Source of the DNA: Coniochaeta sp. PMI_546
Taxonomy: Eukaryota > Ascomycota > Sordariomycetes > Coniochaetales > Coniochaetaceae
Reading direction: 5' to 3'
Assembly (NCBI GenBank): GCA_021432605.1
Contig: MU271145.1
Span: 1,364,001 to 1,428,000 of the forward strand
DNA length: 64,000 nt
Part shown: piece after piece, positions 43,808 through 56,200 of the stretch
Layout: the number at the start of each line of letters is the position of its first letter
Position numbering within the stretch: the stretch's first letter is position 1
Made by a program: the position numbers and the translations under genes
Notes under the pieces: generated by a model
What the model was told of the DNA's origin: nothing
What the model saw: the letters and a program-made list of their open reading frames with translations, nothing else
The model's database searches: none

Positions 43808-44731
43808 ATGAGGAAGGTCATTGCATCTTCTCCTGTCGAGGAAGGTGCACACCAGACAGGGCCACCTAATACGTCTTCACCTGGCACCGTTCCCCCAGAT
43901 CCATCATCCATCAATGCGTCTCAGCAGCACCCCAGCCTTAATCAGTCTGGTCTTGATTCTTCGGCAACCCAGACTACACAAACACAACGAAAACGAGTAA
44001 CACAGCTGCCTCCTGGGTTCACAGAACTCACGAAGGTCATTGTGCCGAGTGTCACTGTTGGTGCAGGTGCAGGTGAGCTTTCCTGACGGTCAGTTTGTGT
44101 ATGAGTCGAAACATGGTCTGACTGTCCTATAGCTGCCGCAGGAGCGCTCATCGGGGCTGTGAGCGCAATTGTTCGCTCTGAGAGAATCGTTTCGTTCTCG
44201 ACAGTCACCTCTATCCAATGGTTTACCCTCGGATCCTCCTATTATGGTCAGTTCACGCTCTAGGTCCCGAGAAAGTAAATCGCCATGGAGCGGCAACCAT
44301 ATTAACATCGGATAGGTGCAAGACATTTGGCCTTCAAGGCTTATGGAGGTCATGAGGACATGACGGCCTTCGACAAAGTCAAGGCTAGTGGCATTGCCGG
44401 CGGATTTGCTGGCATGATGGGAGGTCTACTGCGTAAGTACATATGCGCCCTGTATCTGTACGGATAACGTCCTAACTGTGCAAAAGGAGGACCGAGGAAT
44501 GTTGTTCCTGGGCTCATTGTGTGGTCCATGCTTGGTGCTGGCGGCCAAGCACTCGGGGGCGCCCTGTCAGGGCGCAACTTCGGAACCAAATATCTCGCTT
44601 CCAACTGGAGTCCTGTAACACCACTTACCGACCGGCAATACGAAAAGATGCTAGAGGAGAAACTCCTCAAACTTGATGCCGAGATAGCCATCATCAACGA
44701 AAACATGCAAGAGCTACGGAGCAAGAAATAG
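43808..44731 (+). CDS. Glycine/alanine-rich membrane protein, TIM17/22-like, conserved hypothetical
   Basis: Four exons: 43808-44072, 44133-44246, 44316-44432 and 44487-44731, giving 246 residues. Donors are GTGAGC, GTCAGT and GTAAGT; acceptors ATAG, ATAG and AAAG; phases agree at each join. The ATG at 43808 is used because the upstream in-frame codon is GTG. The N-terminal 75 residues are Ser/Pro/Thr-rich and disordered. Three small-residue hydrophobic segments follow: VGAGAAAAGALIGAVSAIV (about 83-101), KASGIAGGFAGMMGGLLR (about 148-165) and LIVWSMLGAGGQALGGAL (about 176-193). Between the first two lies WFTLGSSYYGARHLAFKAYG. The tail is a charged helix (YEKMLEEKLLKLDAEIAIIN). Gly-rich helices of this sort are seen in Tim17/Tim22-type mitochondrial inner-membrane proteins; this assignment is an inference and I do not know a gene name. 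Confidence 0.82.
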
Positions 44732-45091
44732 ACGGCATGCCTGACCAGGATATGGTTGTTGTGGAAAAGGGCGGAGTCACCATGACGCCAGCACCCAAAG
44801 CACCGGTTGTCCTGAACTTAGCAAGACAACATGTACAAATAACATGTCACCACTAGCGTGTGTACGGGGAAATTGATCAAGAAAAGAGTATTGACCTTGT
44901 CGTTCTCTCATTTAGTCCAATGCAACTATCATACAACGCAGAGTGGGGATTGCTGGTGGTTATCAAGCAACGGTAACATCTACTATTGGATTCCGGCCAG
45001 GCTCTGGCGTCCCTTGATGTTCTGCCGAGTATCTGGTATGGTATCAGTATCCAATCCCCCTGGGGTGGACAGTGGACAAGAATGATCCATC

Positions 45092-45314
45092 TTACCTGCC
45101 ACGATCATCGGTGTTTTCGCCCTCCCTCGGGAAAACAAGTCGGTTGTAGCTGGCATTGGTGGTCTGGTTCGACTCGTACGACACGTTAGCCCCTGGGAGG
45201 TGCTTTTCAACGCTTCACCGATCTCGTCGATATCTCTGCCGCAAGCGTTGCTCGTCTTGGCCTAGTAGGTGTTGGTTGGCGATGTCGCGCAGCTCGTCGT
45301 TTGAGGGTGCCATT
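45092..45314 (-). pseudogene. Degraded small hydrophilic-protein gene
   Basis: Starting at ATG 45314 the minus strand reads MAPSNDELRDIAN, a hydrophilic helix. The sequence then looks coherent only if the phase changes: in the +1 phase it reads NTY, a TAG stop, then AKTSNACGRDIDEIGEA. Returning to the first phase it reads VEKHLPGANVSYESNQTTNA and SYNRLVFPREGENTDDRG, up to a GTAAGA donor-like site at 45095. The combination (ASPSNDELRxIAN start, NTYQAKT-like segment, FPGAxVxY, TNASYNR, DDRGR) resembles a family of small conserved ascomycete proteins as I remember it, with an in-frame TAG where CAG would be expected and an apparent 1-nt loss near 45214. No continuous ORF survives, so I read it as a pseudogene. 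The resemblance is from memory and unverified. Confidence 0.4.
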
Positions 45315-46049
45315 CTCTGATTTGGGCGAGCTAGTCGGCTATAACAGAAGCCTGGTTACGAGAATTTGGTGCCCGAGCAAGCTAGACTGAGCGTTTGTTC
45401 TATGTTATTTATACGAATATACTGGATTGGTGATTTCGTGTCTTCGAGGTGGAAGTGATCGTGACAAGAGAATCCTCCTCTCAATACTACCTTAAGGTAT
45501 AGTGGTGTGTGCTGTACCTCATCTCAACGCCACCTCCCATGATGCAACAAGCAGACATTATGATTTCAGAGGAGCGGCACTCCCAAGTCCATCGAAGTGG
45601 ATCATTCCTTCTCCTAATAGACAAAAATCTTGCGGGATTATTTCACCCTGAGGTTCTTCTTTCTATCTGCGGGAGGGCTCACTGCTTTAGTAACTCCTTC
45701 CAGGGAAGCAGTTGGGAGACGACGTGAAATCATGGACGGAGAGATGGAGCATCCGACACCAAACATCACCCCTCTGGCACCGTTACGGCATCAGACATTG
45801 TCTTATCACCTCGTGCTATGCCTTTGACGCAAAACACCAATAAGTAAATCAGCAAATACACTTGCCGAGTAGGTAGCCCATGCTAGTTCGGATGCCTCCA
45901 ACGAGCTCTTGAGTAAGGTACGTACAGGTATGTCCTCGACGTTGCGGCACTGTCGGAATTGGGAAAGACGTTCGTGCAAATTACACGTACACTAACCTGA
46001 TTAGTGTGCAATGATATCGTGCAGTTGGAGAGTACAAGGTACCTGACTA

Positions 46050-46100
46050 CCGTTTTAACTACCCTTCCGGGCCAACTACCCTTTTGGGCCACCCCACTTT
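46050..46100 (+). repeat. Left terminal inverted repeat of the MITE-like element
   Basis: 51 bases ending in GGGCCACCCCACTTT; matches the reverse complement of 46478-46528 at 49 of 51 positions by my alignment. Confidence 0.8.
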
Positions 46101-46477
46101 TCTATAACTTTTCACACCTTCAAGCTTATTATCATAAGAATCTAAATGATTAATTCAATTAATAGATAAAAAATAAACCAAAAATAATTTTAATAAAACA
46201 GAAATTTTAATAATTAAAAGTTTTATTTTTAAAAAGTTTTGATTTTCTATTAATTTATTAAATAGTAATATCGCTTTAAAGAATATAAAATGTATTCTTA
46301 TAAACGTTATATTGATTTAATTAATTTATTTAAATTACTATAATTTAAAATTAATTCTTATATATCTTTTTAATTTTTTTATTATTTTATATATATTTAA
46401 GATAATATATATATATATTTTGGTTAATAAGTTATAAGTTTTTCAAATTTAGAGGATTTTGGTACGATTTGGTGGTG

Positions 46478-46528
46478 AAAGTGGGGTGGCCCAAAATGGT
46501 AGTTGGCCCGGAAGGGTAGTTAATACGG
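46478..46528 (-). repeat. Right terminal inverted repeat of the MITE-like element
   Basis: Begins AAAGTGGGGTGGCCC on the plus strand and ends GGTAGTTAATACGG before a TA dinucleotide; inverted copy of 46050-46100. Confidence 0.8.
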
Positions 46529-47215
46529 TACCCGGTAGTATGAGGTCTGTGCATCCCACGCCAACGTGGCGGGTCACTCAGCCAAGTTACCTACACGTAG
46601 GTAGTCAACTCAGTCAAGCCCCATGTCTAGGACTGACCCCACAGCGGCAGACCCAAAGCTATTAAACAATCTTGGCCTGAATTCCAGTCAAACATCAGCC
46701 ACATCGAGCACGCCGTGCTGTCCGGAATTGAACACCGTCGTCCCCTTCACAACCGTATCCACGCGGCTCAACGATAAGCTTGCTTGTCTGCCCGCTTCTC
46801 TCGTACACAGTACGCATTTCCTGGCTGGGCGTGTCTCTCTCGTGCGGCGCTTGGTCTGGTCGTCTAAGAAGTCCTTTTGTTGGGTCATCGCTCAACTCGG
46901 CGCCGGTTTTCTTGGCACTCGGGAGCTTCCATTCTGTGGGTATCAGCGACGCCAGATTACTCTCCTTTCCTCAACTTGGAACAAGCTTCGGGAAGGGAAT
47001 GATACCGTTCTGAACCCATATCGACGTCGCGCATTCGTCATGGCAGTCCCAGAACAACCATTGCCTCAATAATAGCGAACGGGCAGACGGTGGCCCGCGC
47101 GTGGTACTCCTGATACTGTAGGCGCAACTCCGCCGCACACCACTCCGATGCTCGACCTGCTGCTTACATATAGGGCAAACAAGGCATTGGACTACACCAC
47201 GAGAAGTTCTGCGCT

Positions 47216-50200
47216 ATGGCGCTACTGAACCCGACCTTCATATTCGGCATCTGCGTCCTCTTATACCTCTCCTCCTTCGTCGTCTTCGCCGTTATCCGAA
47301 TCCTGACCGGCTTGTCCATTCAGCGCATTGGCTACTTCTCCTTGCGAAGGCTAGCCTACACACCGCGCGATGGCTTCAAGATCGAAATCCGGGGCCTGGG
47401 GCTCCATGTCCACCGACCAACCTTTGCGCAGCCAACTTGGCTGAGCATCGTCGTCGACGAACTGGTCGTGACGGTAGACATAACTGAGCTGGATGGAACC
47501 AAGTTGGATGTGGATGGGGGAAAACAGGATGACGATGACGATATACAGAGAGCCGGGGAGGACGCAGGTGATGCGGCTGATGAGCAACGAAAACCACTCA
47601 GGATCCCAATAGTCAGAGTCGAAAGCGGCAGCACGGCGGGTACACGAAGTAAAACCTGGGAACATCTCACCAAGGCTAAAGATCGCTTCAAGCGCTTGCA
47701 TCGCAAGGTTAACTGGCTTCGAATGGTGGACATCGTGGCGACAAATTCGACTGTGAATGTCGCTAATGTTGGAAACCTCCAATTCGGAAGTCTCACCATT
47801 GCTGTCGATACCAGACGGAAGATGGTCGACCGCGCGCGGTTCTTCTTCGGGGGGCGAGCGGGCAAGAAGAGCCCAGAGCAGCTACAGGCGGAGTGGATAG
47901 TTACTCTCAGGAGTGTGCTCTTTACTGCGGATGGCCAGGAATCCTTGGAGGTCCTCGATAGCGCGTCACTGAATATCCACGGGTACTTATATGAGGCTCT
48001 AGACGGTCTTCGCGACGCCGCGATTGCCTTGAAGCTGGGGCGACTTCATATCCCGTACGACGACGTGCTCCATAGCGCAAACCGCTACAAGAAAATCATG
48101 TCGCAGACGAAGCTTCAGCCCGTTGTTGGAGGGGAGGACCTCGAGATCACTGTTGACAAGGATTTGCATGAGCCTGACACACCGGGAAGTACGGACCATG
48201 ACCTGATCCAGACTGTCTCGGATTCCAAGGAGTTCATCAGCTCTATGCTCAGGGGTGTGAAGGAGGTTCAATTCGCTGTCAGTTTCGTTGGCATCACCAA
48301 GAAAGTGGAGACCGTCAAGACATCCGGAACACCGGTTCTTCTCAATGCGTCAATGAAGGAAGTTGGCATTGACCTCCATCGGTTGGATCCAAAGTCCGCA
48401 GCCCATAGGATGTATTTCCCCTCAAAGGATATCGCTCACGAGGCTCTGGCCGCAGCGTTGTCCATATCCATTGGGCTCGACGATGGTCACGGAAAACCAG
48501 AGAGGTTGATGTATATTCCCATGGCGACGACGACTGTACGGACGACCCTGCCGTCAAAAACAGTCGAGCTCACTGAAGACATCACTGCGGAAGAACGGAA
48601 TGCAAATATTCTTTTCGCAAACTCGGTTGTCACTTCTCCTTCCATTGACCTGGATCCGCGCCATCTCCCTTTGCTTCTTGCAATCATGCAGCCAACGCCC
48701 AAACCTTCAAAGCCGAAGAAGCAACCCCGCCACATACTCATTTCACGCCTTCTTCCCAAAGCGAATATCAAGTTTTCGATGCACGAGCCGGTCCTGAGAA
48801 TCACTTTGCCCCCTGTTCAGAAGACGTCCGACCCAGACGACTTCGATCTGATCATCTCCTCCATATCCTCCGTTTCACTCGACATGGAGTCCTTCCATTC
48901 TGCTGTTGAGGAACTACACTACTCTCTAGCATCCACTCTGAGAGTCCAGACCCATCACTTGTATTATCAGACATTTGCTGGCAATCGATACGACCTTCTC
49001 CAGACCGAGTCTTTCGACCTCAAGGTACAGTTGAATGCCTCTCCGGATGTTCATGTCGTGGCAACCGGCAACCTTGACACGTTCTCTATCAAAATGGTTC
49101 GACCGGAGATCAGCGATGGATTGCGCCAAATTGTTCGTCAACTGCGCCTGAACGTGGAACCGGACAAACGCGCCGTATCCAAGTCCGCAAAGCATTCCAA
49201 TTTTCTCAGAGCTATGCCGTCTTGGCTCCTGCACTTTCAACTTCAAGCCTCCGACTTTAGCATGGAGGTTGCCGGGGTCGACGAGGATATATCAGATGAC
49301 ACTCGTGGAGTTGCCATACAACTCGAGTCGTGGTCGGCGGAATACCGAGCTCAGAAGCTCGACGGGCTTCCCAGACCAGCACGACGTAGGGCATCAAGCC
49401 GGTCTGCCCTCAGCCCTGACACTGAGCTTCTCAAGGCCGTGCCAATGTCGCCAAGGAAACGTTACCAGAACGCTGGTGACGGCCGTCGAGTTGCCATTCA
49501 CGTCCGGGGCCTCGAGGCGTTCATCGTCGAGTCCGCGGAGAGATGGGAGGTCGACCCTTTCGTGAAGGTTCCGAGGTTCGAGGTTGCTTTCTCGACACTG
49601 AGTGATAGCCAAGGACCCGTCTTCCACATCCAGTCACATGTTCGAACGCTTCTCTTACAGTACTCGCTGTATCGTCATTACGCGGTTGGCGTGGCAACTT
49701 TAATCGTGCGGAAGGCCTTCTTGAGGACCAACAGAGAGGTATTTGAAGCCAGAGTTGTTCCCCCGGTGTCGCTGTCAACAGCAGCTCGGAAAGACGACCA
49801 TCTTCTTGCTCCGCCTCTCAACCCATTCCCCGACGTCCTCTCCAGCGACAGTGATTCGTCAGCAAAAGTCGTGAGAGAGCTGATCGCTGTCGATTTCAAG
49901 GCTGCTCTAGTCCAAATCAAGGCAGATATGCCTGCAGATCCACCGCTCATGCTACAGGTGTACGGCATGGAAGTCGGTAAACACCGTTGGGCGCCTCCAT
50001 TTGTCAACTCCAAACTTGTACGACTCTATGCAGAAGCCCCGAGGATGCGGAAAGTGTGGGCTCGTATGGTCAGCATAAAAAATGGCCGCATGGACTACAG
50101 ACAGTCGCGGCGAAAGCGCTCTGATGGGACTACTCACGACGACAAGATGTTTGACGTTGTTGCTGATGCGATTCGTCTAGCCGTCCCCCATGAAATGATT

Positions 50201-53200
50201 GTGAACAAGATATCCGATAACGTTATCAACGTCGTGAAGTCCGTTCAGCAGCTACACCATCGCTTCCAAACCGGCACCAACGAGTACATTCTCGACAAGA
50301 CTCCTGAACCACCTAAGAACGTGCCCAAGATATCACTACGCACCAGGACGCTCTTATTTGAGCTGGAAGACGGCGCCTTCGAGTGGAAGCTTGGCATGAT
50401 ATACCGAGCTGGTAGAGTCGAGCAGATGCAACGCCAGGCCCGCGAAGAGGCATTCAGAGTAAAGGTCAAGAAAATCCAGGAAGAGGAGGCGAGACGGGAA
50501 CATACCAAATTCCGGACCAGATCGGCCGCGCCAAAATCACGGACTCACACCTCCAATGTCTTCCACAGGAGGAGTAGCAGTGCGGACGGGAGGGGTAACC
50601 GCAGCAACGAAGATCGCGACCGCGGTCGAGCCCCAAGATATGACCCCGAAGGTGGCTGCAACGGTCTCAGCGCGTCGGCGCATATATCCATCGCAGATGC
50701 GAGGCACAAGTTGAATGTCCATCACTCAACCAGCTGGAAGAGGCGCATAGATCGATACTACAAAATGGCGACCGATGGAATGAAAGACCTCCGCAGCATG
50801 TTCTGGGGTCGTGACGACCTTCCGGATGATTTGGAAGACAGCGAGAACATCTTGGAGATCCCGCATAGACCAGCCCTGATGGCGGCACTAATCACAGATC
50901 TCCATGTGAAGATTGACAAGCCCTCTTTTCCGATGGCAGAGCTCCCTGACTTTCTGCACAGAGTCGGCAAGGGGATGCCTCGAGACATGCTATATTCACT
51001 TCTGGTACCCATGCATGTCCAGATCGACATGGGTGAGGCCAAAATTTCGTTGCGAGATTATCCTCTACCGCTGCTGCATGTCCCGAGTCTCACGACAGGG
51101 CAGCCGTTGAAAATACCTGCGCTATCTATGAAGACGGACTTTGTCATCGCCGAGGAATTCAGAGGTGCGGAGTCAACTCGACGGATAAGAGTTAACATCA
51201 TCCCCCCACAGAGTCTACACCCAGGGGCATCGAATAAGGGGGGTTTCGCCATCGACGTGCGCAGAACTATTGGTCCAGTCAAGTCATACTCAGATCTGAA
51301 CATTGACATCAATACCTCTCGCCCAACGCGGGTTACATGGGGTCCTTCGTACCAGCCAGCGATTCAAGATATGATGATGGCTATTGAATCTTTTACAAAG
51401 CCGCAGCTGGATCCTTCTGACAGGGTCGGATTCTGGGACAAGATTCGACTCAACTTTCACTCGAGGGTGCACATCGCCTGGCGGGGTGATGGTGACGTCC
51501 ATCTTGCTTTGAAAGGTACTCGGGATCCGTACAACGTCACCGGCAACGGCGCTGGATTTCTAATGTGCTGGCGCAACGATGTCAGATGGAACATTCACGC
51601 AGACGATGATCCCAAGCGCTTTATGACGGTTGATAGTGGCGAGTATGTGCTCGCTATCCCAGACTATAGCGATGAGGTCCGCGAAGAACGACGTCGGAAC
51701 GGCGAAGATGACAGTATTTCAAGTGAGGAGAGCTTGCGCTCGGGTGCAATGTTCAAGAAAGTTGTGATGAAGCTCTCTGGTCGGGTGCAGTGGCTCGCCG
51801 GCCTCGTGTTCGAAAAGGCAATTGAGAACGGCAGGCGAAGCTTCGAGTTCAAACCACACTACGATGTCGTACTGAGATCCCCGCTGTACGCCAAAGCGCG
51901 AGACGGCCTTCCTTATGATGCCTTCCGAGGATTTCGCAGCCAGCATATCCATCTTTCGATCGCTGTGCGCGCGCCAGTCGATAGAGAGTGGACTTCCCCG
52001 AACCCGGAGCCATCACACAGCTATAACACAGTCCATCTTACGCCTCGATTTTTCACGCACTTCTTTGCTTGGTGGTCTCTCTTCAGCGGGCCAATGTCTC
52101 TTCCCATTCGTCAAGGTCCCATTTGGCCCGGTCGCGAAAAGAACAGCAAGAAGTTCGGAAAGCATCTGGCGACCATCAAGTACAATCTTCTTCTTGCACC
52201 GCTGTTTTTGAGTCATGTCTACAAGCACAAGGAGCTGGAGGATTACGCGCTGGATTCTGTCTCTGCTACTGGTATCAAGGTCAGGTTCGACAGCTTTATG
52301 TTAGACCTCCACCAGCGGCGTGAGGAGTTCAACACGCGGGACAAGGGCCGGAAGACCAAGGGCCGGACCAGCGGCATGAAGATTCATGCTGGCCAGCTCG
52401 ACTTGGTTTCTGCGGACATACGTGCCATCTCGGCTAGTATCCGGGGCACCACTGCAGAAGCCATCAAGAACAACTCGATATCGCCCTTCGTCGCGGCACA
52501 GAATGATGAGCCGACTGATCTCTCCCACTTCACCATCCCTGACAACGATCTTAGCTGGATCGACATGGATGACTTTGTCGAACTCGACTGGATTCTTCCT
52601 ACTGAACCCAACCCAGATACAAAGATACTTCCACTTGTCTATGCGCCACGCATCACGTACTTTCGGCAAACAGACATTGGCGGCGTCATCTCTGGCGATG
52701 TCGGTAGGGCCAGTCCTTTCGGCGACGAGCCAACACACTTCTGCATCATGAGCCAAGATGATGATCCTCGCAGTGTTCAGGCAGAGCTCATTCGCCAGCG
52801 GCTAGACCAGCTTAGCCAACAGATGGAGATACACACGCGAAATGTCGGCGAAGCAGAACTCAGGATGATCAAGGATGATCACAAGACTCCCGAGCTCCGG
52901 TCGGAGTTCGAGGGCCTGCAGAGACAAACCGCTGTTCTCGAGGACAAGAAGACCTTCATGGAGACGATGTTACGGCATATGACGACAACGGCAAAGGAAA
53001 GCAGTTCCACGAGTCAGCGTACGGGTAGTCGACACTCATCTGAGAGCTCCGTACCGTCGACTGAAGGCGCAACACCAACACCAATGCCGACTGGTGCTGA
53101 GTTTGCGAGCAACTTTAGCAACCGGTTTGTTGTGCACAACATGCAACTGAAATGGAACAACACTCTGCGGAACATCATCCTAAGGTATATACACCAAGTC

Positions 53201-56200
53201 AGTCAGCGACGGGGATTCATCTACTATTTGTCGCGTCCAGCTGTCAAGTTCATCTTGGACATAGTTGAGGAGCAGGCCAAGCTGAAGACGGCGAGAAACA
53301 ACAATGCAGCCACACCCAGCCAAGGCTCCGGGGTCCCTCCGTCCCCTGATCCTAGTGCTACTGACCGGACAACAGCGGCTGATGTCGAAGATACAATCCG
53401 CAAGATTCTGCAGGACGGGAGGAAGTTTGTCAATGCGGATGATTCCGACGTTGCGGATGTTCCCAATGTCGCCACGGAGAATTTAACTAGCGGAATAGCG
53501 GACGAGTACACTCCTCAGAACAGCTATCATGTTCGACTTATAGCGCCTCAGATCCAGTTACAGAGCGATAAGAACAAGAAGCATGTGGTACTTACAACCG
53601 CCAAAGGCATGGAGCTCAAAGTCGTGGAGGTCATGGACAAGGGCAGACTATTCGATAACGTGAGCGGTCTCGTACAGCGGCGTTTCCTCGTCAACATGGA
53701 TAGCACCCAGTTCTTCGTCACTCATCAGAAATGGTTCTCGACCAGGCTTGTGTCGATGTACTCAGGAAGTAATTACGGCACTCCGAGCGGATCGTCGTGG
53801 CCTCCTTGGGTACCAATGGAGGTCATGTTCGACTTCAAGACTGACCCATTCGGCTTCAAGCGCGTGGTTCAGAAGACGTCGGCCATGCTCAGGTACGACA
53901 AGTACAACACTCTTCGTCTGAAGTACAACGACGAGGTCAACACTGGCGGTGAAGAGACAAACGACACCACGCAGCTGGACAACCTATGGGTGGAGTTCCC
54001 GCAAGCCCGTGCCCTGTGCAACTCTTCCCAGTACTACGCTATATATGTCATTGTCCTCGACCTACTCATGTACAGCGAGCCCCTGGAGAAGACTCGTAAT
54101 GAGAGACTCGAGAAGATCATGTTGGCATCCGATTTCAGTGATCTCAGGGGAGCTCCGGAGATGGTCATTCGCCTCCAGGAACGTGTCCGCCAACTTGAGG
54201 AGATCAAGTCTTACTTCCAGGTGCACTCGAGGTATCTGGACGACAAAGGCTGGCAGGACCGTCTGCTTCTGGAACGCGATCTGGCCGCCTGCGAAGATGA
54301 GCTGTTCTTTGTAATGAAGGCCATTACTACGTCGCAGAGAAAATACGAAAGCGGCAGCAACGCGCTGCTGAAGTGGAGCATCTCTGCTCGAGACATTGTA
54401 TGGCATCTCGTCCGCGACACCAATGAGCCGCTTGTGGAGTTGCAGTTAAAGGATGTTGAGTATGATCGGACAGACAACTCGGATGGATCGCACATCAACC
54501 TCTTCCAAGTCGGCAAGATCCTTGGGCTCAATTTACTCCCCGACGCCATATATCCAGTCATGATCGCTCCCTACATGGACACTGACAAAGTCGTGCCTGA
54601 TCTGAACAACCAGTCTATGATCAGAGTATACTGGTATATGCTAGAGGCTATCGGTGGTATCCCCGTCATGGCTCACTTCGAGGTGAACCTTTTCCCGATG
54701 AAGATCCAGCTAGAACGGGAGGTTGGTAAGAAGATATTCGAGTACATATTCCCTGGGATCGAAGGCGACGCCGATACCCACAAGGACTCGCCCTTTATGA
54801 TCAAACAGACTCTTCCGGGGGCTGAAGATGACGCGGACGACGAGTCGTTAGCTGACTCGGGCGACCGCCTCGGACCGAATGATAGGGACAAGGACTCGGC
54901 CTTCAGCACCCGACCCGGCTCATTGGAACTCAGGCTGCGGCCTACCCTGACTTCAGAGCCCAAAGCCAATCCCGTCAAGCACAAAGCGTTGAGCATACAT
55001 GGCGGCGAAGGTCCCCAATTTCGGTTCTTCCGAACCGGTACCGGCTCAAAGTCAATCGGTGGACTCATCAAGAAACCCTCGCGAGAATCCCTGACGAGTA
55101 ACAATACGCCCAAAATGGGAGTCGTCCGGTCGTCGACGGGTTTCTCCTCAATACAGAGCGGGTCGACAAACACAGACAAGAGAAGCCGCTTTGGACTAAA
55201 GAGGAATAACGACGACAAAGCCAAGCCGTCGGACGATTTGACCAAGATGATAGATCGCGCCTCGAATTACATGACGTTTGCCTACATCAAGATGCCCTCC
55301 GTGGTCCTCTGCCTAAGCTACAAAGGCAAAGGCGACCGCAACATCGAAGACGTGCACGACTTCGTGTTCCGCCTGCCAACAATAGAATGGCGCAACAAGA
55401 CGTGGTCCAATCTCGACCTGGCACTCGCCCTCAAGAGCCGGGTGATCAAAGCCCTCATCTCCCACACAGGTGCCATCATCGGAAACAAATTCTCCAGACA
55501 CCGTCCTACCACGGCGCAGCAGTCCAAGCTGCGCGAGCTAGCAACCAGCTCCGTCCTCCTGGCAACCCCACAACTCTCGCAATCGCAGTTCTCCGGTAGT
55601 CCTGACGACATGAGCGGCGACGACTCCTCATCCATGTACGGCACCTCGCCCGTGGACTACAGCCGCTCGCCGCCGCCGGCCTCCTCGTCTCGCTCCCTCG
55701 CCCGCACCTCTTCGCACAACTCGTCCATCCCCGTGCCCGCACGATCAGGCACCAGCCGCAGCTCCAGCGCGGCCAGCTCGTCGCGAGCGTCGAACCGCAG
55801 CGGCATAAGCGGTGCCAACGGCGGCAACGTCGTGGTCAATACCCATGCCGCGGGCGCCGTCCCGTCGTTCCTCATGATGACGCCGCCCACGCCGCAGGAC
55901 TCGTTTGCCTCGCAGGGTCCTTCTCAGGGCGCCAGGAACGGGCTAGGGATGGATTTCCTGCGGCCGCATTCTAGCAGCGGGTCGAGGCTGTTTGGGAACG
56001 CCAGGGAGGGGAGCGGTATTCCTCGGCCGGGATCTAGCTCGGGGAACCGGTCTGGCAGTGGCGATGCCGAGCGGAAGAGGTCGGCTGGTGTTGGTGGCGG
56101 AGGAGGAGGGTTTTTGCGGGACAAGCTCACTGCGCTAACGCAGAAGCTGAAGGATCGGGAGGGGTCTAAGCTTGGTAGTGGTAGCGGAGATGTCACTCCG

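Larger units (their letters stand above)
46050..46528. mobile_element. MITE-like element with 51-bp terminal inverted repeats flanked by TA
   Basis: The two ends are inverted copies: the left end starts CCGTTTTAACTACCCTTCCG and the right end, read on the opposite strand, starts CCGTATTAACTACCCTTCCG. They match over 51 bases with two mismatches and then diverge. A TA dinucleotide lies immediately outside each end (46048-46049 and 46529-46530), as expected for Tc1/mariner-type insertion. The element is 479 bp with no coding capacity; the core is about 86% A+T by my count while the repeats are GC-richer. It is best read as a non-autonomous miniature element whose transposase is elsewhere in the genome. 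It sits 690 bases upstream of FMP27. Confidence 0.75.
44732..47215. other. Intergenic, 2.5 kb, with degraded gene and MITE-like element
   Basis: After the 3' flank of the membrane-protein gene lies a degraded small gene (45092-45314, minus) and then a MITE-like element (46050-46528) with an AT-rich core. The last ~690 bases are the FMP27 promoter and leader. An ATG-started frame of 149 codons (46623-47072, plus) lies in this leader; it has no family resemblance and I do not call it. Confidence 0.55.

Noticed and set aside
46623-47072. 149-codon ATG-started frame in the FMP27 leader
   Set aside because: No family resemblance, composition like random sequence, and it overlaps the promoter of a well-supported gene. 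It could act as an upstream ORF, but nothing in the sequence shows this.
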